10,625 bases of DNA from an uncultured Eubacteriales bacterium. Its GTDB lineage: Bacteria > Bacillota > Clostridia > Oscillospirales > Acutalibacteraceae. This document shows, one piece after another, positions 1 to 4,883 of this stretch (the stretch's first letter is position 1; the number at the start of each line of letters is the position of its first letter). The position numbers and the translations under genes are program-made. The stretch covers positions 1-10,625 of the forward strand of contig CAKTTT010000067.1 of assembly GCA_934615635.1 (NCBI GenBank), read 5' to 3'. The notes under the pieces were generated by a model that did no database searches, was not told the DNA's origin, and saw only the letters and a list, made by a program, of their open reading frames with translations.

Positions 1-919
1 TTTGGGTACCGCGCACGGTAAATTCGAAATAGGCATTACTGTAGCTGGTAAGCAGACCGTTCACCGAAGCGTTGACATAAGCCTCCGCAGCGCCTGCATC
101 AGCCACCGCCAGAAGTCCCCGGTCCCCGGAGCGGATACCGAACACCGGCAGGGAATAATTCTCCTGGAAATTCTGCCGCTGAATCTGGCTATAAGACAGA
201 TCATCGCCATACACCTTCACATGATAGGTGGAAGTATTGGCAACATGTCCATTGTTGAAATGGATCAGCGAACCGCTTCCGCCCGCCATCAGCAGGTATC
301 CCTCGGCGTCTTGGCCCTGGGCACCCATCATGGGCAGAATGCTGATGCTGAGAATCCGCGCTTCTCCCTCTTCCTTGATCTGAGCGGTATCGACTTCCGC
401 CCGCACACTGTCTTCGTACAGCGTGTAAGTGACCGGAATCTCATAGCCCTCGTCCACAAAACGGAAGAGCACACGGATACCGTCATCCAGTTTGGTGACG
501 GTAACGCCGTCTTTCTTCTGACTGGAAACATAGGTGTTTTTCGTCTTCACTGTTTTGGTCTCGGGAAGAACATCCTGTACAATCAGATGGGAATAGAGCT
601 GATTTTTAATGGCGCCCGCTGCCACCTCGTCCAGTTCCCTGTCCGGGGGATTGCTGTACCACAGGGTGCCGTCCCGCATATCCTCCACCGCGAACAGGCC
701 GGTGGCCATGTCGGCATACATGGCCACGTGCCCCTTTTGCGTGATAAAGGTCATCCCCTCGGGAGCCGTGCCGTGGGTAAACGTCCCTTGCGACTGGATA
801 ACCGTATCCGCCGGCGCCTGAATATCAGAGGGCCGCGGAGCTCCCGAACCGCTGGAGCAGGATACCAGCATACAAGCGGCGAGTATACAGCCGGTAATTG
901 CAAGCAATTTTCTTTTCAT
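1..919 (-). CDS. DUF5696-like secreted lipoprotein (C-terminus beyond window edge)
   Basis: I translated this frame by hand: it is open from ATG at 919 to the window edge, giving 306 residues with the C-terminus missing. Residues 1-20 are a lipoprotein signal peptide: basic MKRK, a hydrophobic core, then the lipobox LVSC with the lipidated Cys at 21, followed by a Ser/Gly/Pro-rich tether. The visible part reads as a beta-rich domain, including a stretch near residues 64-91 (VAMYADMATGLFAVED, then DGTLWYSNP) that I associate from memory with DUF5696 proteins. These are large extracytoplasmic proteins of Bacillota in which a glycosidase-like barrel is expected further on, outside this window. 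It is the last visible gene of the uptake operon, 12 nt after the Yip1-like gene, whose TAG stop overlaps the AGGAGGG ribosome site. A role in handling glycan at the outer face of the membrane is inferred from context only. Family name about 75% sure; function unknown. Confidence 0.85.
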   Translation of the reverse strand, partial: MKRKLLAITGCILAACMLVSCSSGSGAPRPSDIQAPADTVIQSQGTFTHGTAPEGMTFITQKGHVAMYADMATGLFAVEDMRDGTLWYSNPPDRELDEVAAGAIKNQLYSHLIVQDVLPETKTVKTKNTYVSSQKKDGVTVTKLDDGIRVLFRFVDEGYEIPVTYTLYEDSVRAEVDTAQIKEEGEARILSISILPMMGAQGQDAEGYLLMAGGSGSLIHFNNGHVANTSTYHVKVYGDDLSYSQIQRQNFQENYSLPVFGIRSGDRGLLAVADAGAAEAYVNASVNGLLTSYSNAYFEFTVRGTQ

Positions 920-926
920 GGCTTTT

Positions 927-940
927 CCCTCCTACCTCCT
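927..940 (-). promoter_or_regulatory. Tandem Shine-Dalgarno overlapping an upstream stop codon
   Basis: On the minus strand this reads AGGAGGTAGGAGGG, two near-perfect Shine-Dalgarno cores in a row. The TAG stop of the Yip1-like gene (934-932) sits between them, and the second core ends 7 nt before the ATG at 919. The first core encodes the final Arg-Arg of the upstream protein. This decides the start of the lipoprotein gene and suggests translational coupling with the gene before it. Confidence 0.8.
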
Positions 941-3016
941 GTATGCGATTTCCACATAAATGGATTCAAAGAACGCGTAAATCTGCTGGAACAAGGCCAT
1001 AATCAAGATCATCATGAAGAGAATAACCGCTATACCCACAATCGTGAGCAGAATGACCAGAATCGTCTTACCTGATGAATACTGATGGACCGTTCGGATA
1101 ACCTGGAACAGCAGGAACACCGACCAGAGAATACCGACCGCCAGGAACACCGTCAAAAACGCCTGCTCATCCAGGGTCATCACCTGAGAAAGGAAGATGT
1201 AAAGGAACTTGAAGATCAGATAGGGAGACAGCGCGTATGCGACGCCGGTGGAAATTTCCCCTATGCGTCCCTCGCCGCCCATGATGGAGCAAAGGCTCCA
1301 GTTGGAAATAACGAACAGCAGATACATCACAACGGTGGTGCAAAGCTGGATGAAGATATTCAAATCGTTGGGGTTGCTCTGATTAAACCGGAAGCCCGTG
1401 AACTGCCGTGCCAAAACCTCGATGGCGAAGAAGAGCACCAGGATAATCCCGACATACCCATAGCTCTTGTAGCGCGCGAACTTCATCTCATCCAGGGTTT
1501 CCAGCGGATGCGTCAGCAGCCGTTTCTGATACGCAAAAGCCAGATAGGAACGACGCCGGATCGGCTTCTCCTCCCTGCCGAACTTCACCTTGGCAAAAGC
1601 CAGGAACTTCTTGTTGGTAAGCACCAGCAGCAGGACAAGCAGCAGCAGCAGACCGATGACCACCAGAGGAATATTCTGACGAAGTATCTCGGAGCGGTAC
1701 TGCTCAAACGCCTTGGATTCCCGTTCCCGGTTGAAAGCCAGCCGGAAGTTATCCACGGCCTCCTTGTATTCGCCCAGCTTGAGATAGGCCTCCCCCATGC
1801 CGGTATAAGCCATTTCATAGTTGGCGTTCAGGTCCAACACCTTCTGCCAAGGCTCCATGGCTTTCTGATATTCGCCTTCCCTATACAGCGACACCGCATC
1901 CAGGATCAGGCCGCCATACTCGGTGGGTTGGAACATGGTAATGGAGGAATTTCCGGAATCCAGCACATAAATGTTGTTTCCGTAGCTTTCCACCGCAGCC
2001 ACCGCCGAGAAAGCACCCACCATACCGCCGGGAGATCCGAAATTGAATAACCGGTTGCCCTCCTGGTCGAAGGCGTAAACCCGGGAGCGCGTCAGATCCA
2101 ATCCCAGGAGAACTTCATTGCTCATGATTTCCACATCGACGAAATTCGTCCCCAGAGAATTGCCCTTATACCAGACCCACTGCGCCTCACCGAAGTTTTC
2201 CGTAAAGGGATACACGTTTTGACTGAGATAGTTCAGCTTGCGGATCTGCTCCTTGCTCTCATTGGTATAATAAGAGCTGGTATAAATGAAGCCCTTGGAA
2301 TCCATGTCGAAATTGGTAAAGGAAACCGGCACATACTGGGACATATTGTTCCGCATTTCCCTCGGCATAAGCATTTTCCAAATACGGTCCACAACCACCC
2401 TGAGGGATGCCGTTACCTGGGCACTTCCATAGAAGGACAGGAATTCGCCCTCATCGCTGAACATGATAACACCCTGATACACGCCATCGGACAGAACATA
2501 GACCACGCCGGACTGATCGGCCAGTATCTTACTGGGCTGATAGATCTCGGACGTATAAGCGGCGCTGTCCGGCTTGGTGTATTCCCGCTGAATAACGCCG
2601 TTCATATCCAGCTTCAGCGCTCTGCCGTTTTTGCCGTCGGCCACATAAATAGACCCGTTGCCCACAAAGATACCGTTGGGCTCGTTCATGGGGGAATCCT
2701 CGCCGGCCTGCGTCTTTACCGTAATGGTCTTCTGCAGCTCCAAATCGGCATTGAGAACCAAAATCTGCCCGGAAGTGTCCAGCACATACAGCAGACCGCT
2801 ACCGTCGAAGTAAAAGTCGCTCGGCTTCCGGATGCCGGCAACGCCTTCCATATTGTTCAGCTTTACCTTTGTCACCGGATCATACACATCCGGCGATGCC
2901 ACACCTGCTACCCACTCGGTATTATTATAGGAATAATAAGGGTTATCCGCGCTGACTGTCACCAGAAGCAAGCAGAACAGCAACAGGATACATAAGCTCC
3001 TTCTCAACGTCTTCAA
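932..3016 (-). CDS. NHL beta-propeller / TPR / Yip1-like membrane protein
   Basis: A 694-residue protein with an unusual domain order. Residues 1-23 form a signal peptide (basic start, long Leu-rich core, VSA before Asp24). Residues about 38-365 carry repeated blade-like motifs of the type KPSDFYFDGSGLLYVLDTS, EPNGIFVGNGSIYVADGKN and NNIYVLDSGNSSITMFQ, as in NHL beta-propellers. Residues about 369-436 form two TPRs (DAVSLYREGEYQKAMEPWQKVLDLN, then a copy containing GEAYLKLGEYKEAVDNFRLAF). A transmembrane helix at 449-467 is encoded largely by CTG repeats. A basic cytoplasmic stretch and a Yip1-like region at about 500-690 follow, with four to five more membrane segments. The propeller and TPRs should therefore face outward. 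Translation starts at TTG (3016), 7 nt after AGGAGGGAGG; no better start lies nearby. It lies between the permeases and the DUF5696 lipoprotein, so a scaffold or accessory role for the importer is plausible but unproven. Confidence 0.88.
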   Translation of the reverse strand: MKTLRRSLCILLLFCLLLVTVSADNPYYSYNNTEWVAGVASPDVYDPVTKVKLNNMEGVAGIRKPSDFYFDGSGLLYVLDTSGQILVLNADLELQKTITVKTQAGEDSPMNEPNGIFVGNGSIYVADGKNGRALKLDMNGVIQREYTKPDSAAYTSEIYQPSKILADQSGVVYVLSDGVYQGVIMFSDEGEFLSFYGSAQVTASLRVVVDRIWKMLMPREMRNNMSQYVPVSFTNFDMDSKGFIYTSSYYTNESKEQIRKLNYLSQNVYPFTENFGEAQWVWYKGNSLGTNFVDVEIMSNEVLLGLDLTRSRVYAFDQEGNRLFNFGSPGGMVGAFSAVAAVESYGNNIYVLDSGNSSITMFQPTEYGGLILDAVSLYREGEYQKAMEPWQKVLDLNANYEMAYTGMGEAYLKLGEYKEAVDNFRLAFNRERESKAFEQYRSEILRQNIPLVVIGLLLLLVLLLVLTNKKFLAFAKVKFGREEKPIRRRSYLAFAYQKRLLTHPLETLDEMKFARYKSYGYVGIILVLFFAIEVLARQFTGFRFNQSNPNDLNIFIQLCTTVVMYLLFVISNWSLCSIMGGEGRIGEISTGVAYALSPYLIFKFLYIFLSQVMTLDEQAFLTVFLAVGILWSVFLLFQVIRTVHQYSSGKTILVILLTIVGIAVILFMMILIMALFQQIYAFFESIYVEIAYRR

Positions 3017-3023
3017 CTCGATG

Positions 3024-3033
3024 CCTCCCTCCT
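3024..3033 (-). promoter_or_regulatory. Ribosome binding site fixing a TTG start
   Basis: The minus strand reads AGGAGGGAGG here, 7 nt before TTG at 3016-3014. The signal peptide begins at that TTG, so the non-ATG start of the propeller/Yip1-like gene is well supported. The site lies in the 21-nt gap after the TGA stop (3040-3038) of the preceding permease gene. Confidence 0.8.
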
Positions 3034-3037
3034 TGCG

Positions 3038-3895
3038 TCAATCTTTCATACCCGAGCTGGCCATCGTTTCCATGACGTTGCTCTGTGTCAAGATGAAAAT
3101 CAATATCGGCGGAATAACCAGGATAACCGCCGTTGCCGCACTGACGCCCATCCGGGCGACGCCGCTGGCCGAAATCTGCGTCAGCAAAGTGGGCAGGCTC
3201 TTGAGCTGTTCCGAATAAATGAAGGAGGTGTCCGACCGGCTCCAGATAGCCCCGAAGGAAAACACAATCATCGTCAGCCACACCGCCTTCATCGACGGCA
3301 TGATGATCCTCCAGAAAATGGTGCCCTCCGAAGCGCCGTCGATCCGAGCGGATTCCAGCACGGAATCCGGAAAGCCCAGCAGATTCTGTCTCATCAGGTA
3401 CAAGCCCATGGGATACGCCGCGGCCGGAATGATGAGAGCGATGTATTTGTCCACCCAGCCCAGGCTGGAGATGAGGATATACTGGGGCAGGAACACCACG
3501 TCATATGTAAACAGCAGGGCCAAAACCACCAGATTGAACAAGAAGTTCTTGCCGACAAAATTGTGTTTGGCCAAAGGATAGGCCGCCATACAAGCGAAGA
3601 TCACCTGAAGGGCGGTAGTGGTGATCGAGATAAACAAGCTATTGAAGAGATACCGTGAAAACGGCACCCACAAATCGGAAGCCAAGGCAAACAGGTTGCT
3701 AAAGTTGTCCAGCGTGGGCCGATTCACCCAAAAGCGCGGAGGAAATATGAATATTTCCTCCATCGGCTTTAAAGACTGCAACAGCATATACAACAGCGGT
3801 ACGAACATGACCACGCCAACCAGACACAGGAACAAAATTACCATCAAATTGCCGGCTCTGGAACGGCTTAGCCTCTTTTTTGAATAGGCACTCAT
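3038..3895 (-). CDS. Carbohydrate ABC transporter permease, MalG type (CUT1)
   Basis: Inner subunit of an ABC sugar importer, 285 residues, normal for the MalG side of the CUT1 family. After a basic N-terminus (KKRLSRSRAG) there are about six membrane helices: roughly 16-40, 83-106, 118-141, 150-168, 204-224 and 252-270. The cytoplasmic coupling loop is clear at 181-200, ESARIDGASEGTIFWRIIMP, matching the family EAA---G---------I-LP signature that docks onto the ATPase. The ATG at 3895 follows a GGGGGG Shine-Dalgarno with 8 nt spacing. It is cotranscribed with the partner permease, 56 nt upstream, and the solute-binding protein. No ATPase gene is seen in the window; in this family a shared MsmK/MsmX-type ATPase coded elsewhere is usual. 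The substrate cannot be named from the permease. Confidence 0.95.
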   Translation of the reverse strand: MSAYSKKRLSRSRAGNLMVILFLCLVGVVMFVPLLYMLLQSLKPMEEIFIFPPRFWVNRPTLDNFSNLFALASDLWVPFSRYLFNSLFISITTTALQVIFACMAAYPLAKHNFVGKNFLFNLVVLALLFTYDVVFLPQYILISSLGWVDKYIALIIPAAAYPMGLYLMRQNLLGFPDSVLESARIDGASEGTIFWRIIMPSMKAVWLTMIVFSFGAIWSRSDTSFIYSEQLKSLPTLLTQISASGVARMGVSAATAVILVIPPILIFILTQSNVMETMASSGMKD

Positions 3896-3897
3896 CT

Positions 3898-3939
3898 TTA
3901 TTTCCCCCCGGTCGAATCCTTATTCGTCAGCTTCATCAT
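3898..3939 (-). other. Possible 13-codon leader ORF between the two permease genes
   Basis: The 56-nt gap between the permease genes contains ATG-ATG followed by 11 codons and TAA, encoding MMKLTNKDSTGGK. Its stop ends 2 nt before the ATG of the MalG-type permease, in a different frame, and its last codons contain that gene's GGGGGG ribosome site. Its own Shine-Dalgarno is poor (GGATT just before the first ATG). It could be a translational-coupling ORF or chance; there is no direct evidence of translation. Confidence 0.25.
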
Positions 3940-3951
3940 AATCCAGAGTCG

Positions 3952-4866
3952 TCAATCGCTCTTGATAATCAGCGAAATTACGTTACGGGTCAAAATCATG
4001 AAGAGGAACAAAATGGTTGCGATGGCGCTGGCATAGCCCATCTCCATCCGGATGGTACCCGTATCCAAAATGTGCGCCACGATCGTCGTGGTGGAATAGT
4101 TGGTGCTGGGGAAGCCCGTCAACGTCATCGGTATGGCGGCGACGGAGAAGGAGGCGGCGATCTGCATAACAGCGCCGAACATCAACTGAGGCCGCATACT
4201 GGACAGGGTGAGATACCAGAACTCCTGGAAGCGGTTTTTGATGCCGTCGATGGCGCCCGCCTCGTAGATGGAGGAATCAATAGTCTGGAAGCCGGCGATA
4301 AAGGAAAGGAAGCCGGTACCAAGACTCAACCAAATCTGAATAACGATAACTACGCCGAAGTTATAGTTGGGATCGGTCAGCCACAGGATGGGGCCATCCA
4401 GGATGCCGAGCTGCATGAGGGTGCTGTTGACCAGGCCGTAGCTGTCGCCGCTGAAAATATAGGACCAGATCAGAATGGCGCTGCCCGTCAGAGAGGGCGC
4501 ATAAAAGATAACCGTAAAGAGCAGCCGCAGCTTCCGTCCCACCTCGTTCACCAGCCACGCCAGGCCCAGACAAAGCAGATAGCAGACGGGGCCGGTGACA
4601 AAGGCCATGATCAGGGTGTTCTTCACCGCTATCATGAAAACGTCGTCATTTAGAAACATCCGGATATAGTTATCGATACCCACAAAGGAAGGAATCGAAA
4701 CCATATTGAAATCCGTAAAGCTCAAAACCATGGATGCGAGAACCGGCAGCACTGTGAAGACGAAAAAGAGAATCATAAAGGGCAGCAGGAACAAATAGCT
4801 GCTTTTCCCATTTCTAATCCGTCTTCCCAGCGATATACTGTCGGTGTTCTTTTGCTTTTTCCCCAA
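3952..4866 (-). CDS. Carbohydrate ABC transporter permease, MalF type (CUT1)
   Basis: Partner permease of the sugar importer, 304 residues. A basic N-terminus (about 24 residues) precedes the first helix (SYLFLLPFMILFFVFTVLPV, residues 23-42). Five further helices follow, and an outward-facing stretch after helix 1 has the FTDFNMVSIPSFVGIDNYIRMF pattern typical of this subunit. The coupling loop is YEAGAIDGIKNRFQEFWYLT, where the family has EAA---G with the final LP replaced by L-S. The only suitable start after the in-frame TAA at 4884-4882 is TTG at 4866, behind AAGGGGG. An ATG at 4876-4874 is out of frame. The gap from the binding-protein gene is 15 nt, so the two are almost certainly cotranscribed. 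It should form a heterodimer with the MalG-type permease downstream. Substrate unknown. Confidence 0.95.
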   Translation of the reverse strand: MGKKQKNTDSISLGRRIRNGKSSYLFLLPFMILFFVFTVLPVLASMVLSFTDFNMVSIPSFVGIDNYIRMFLNDDVFMIAVKNTLIMAFVTGPVCYLLCLGLAWLVNEVGRKLRLLFTVIFYAPSLTGSAILIWSYIFSGDSYGLVNSTLMQLGILDGPILWLTDPNYNFGVVIVIQIWLSLGTGFLSFIAGFQTIDSSIYEAGAIDGIKNRFQEFWYLTLSSMRPQLMFGAVMQIAASFSVAAIPMTLTGFPSTNYSTTTIVAHILDTGTIRMEMGYASAIATILFLFMILTRNVISLIIKSD

Positions 4867-4876
4867 GACAGTCCAT

Positions 4877-4883
4877 CCCCCTT
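4877..4883 (-). promoter_or_regulatory. Ribosome binding site overlapping the binding-protein stop codon
   Basis: The minus strand reads AAGGGGG, with the two A's belonging to the TAA stop (4884-4882) of the solute-binding protein gene. It lies 10 nt before the TTG start of the MalF-type permease. The overlap suggests coupled translation of the binding protein and permease. Confidence 0.65.

Noticed and set aside
2..1075. Plus-strand frame opposite the lipoprotein gene
   Set aside because: The minus strand has a lipobox, a strong ribosome site and an uninterrupted frame; the plus frame has no start context or domain.
1620..1660. CAG-rich short repeat
   Set aside because: It is only a few units long and is explained by Leu/Val codons of the transmembrane helix in the propeller/Yip1-like protein.
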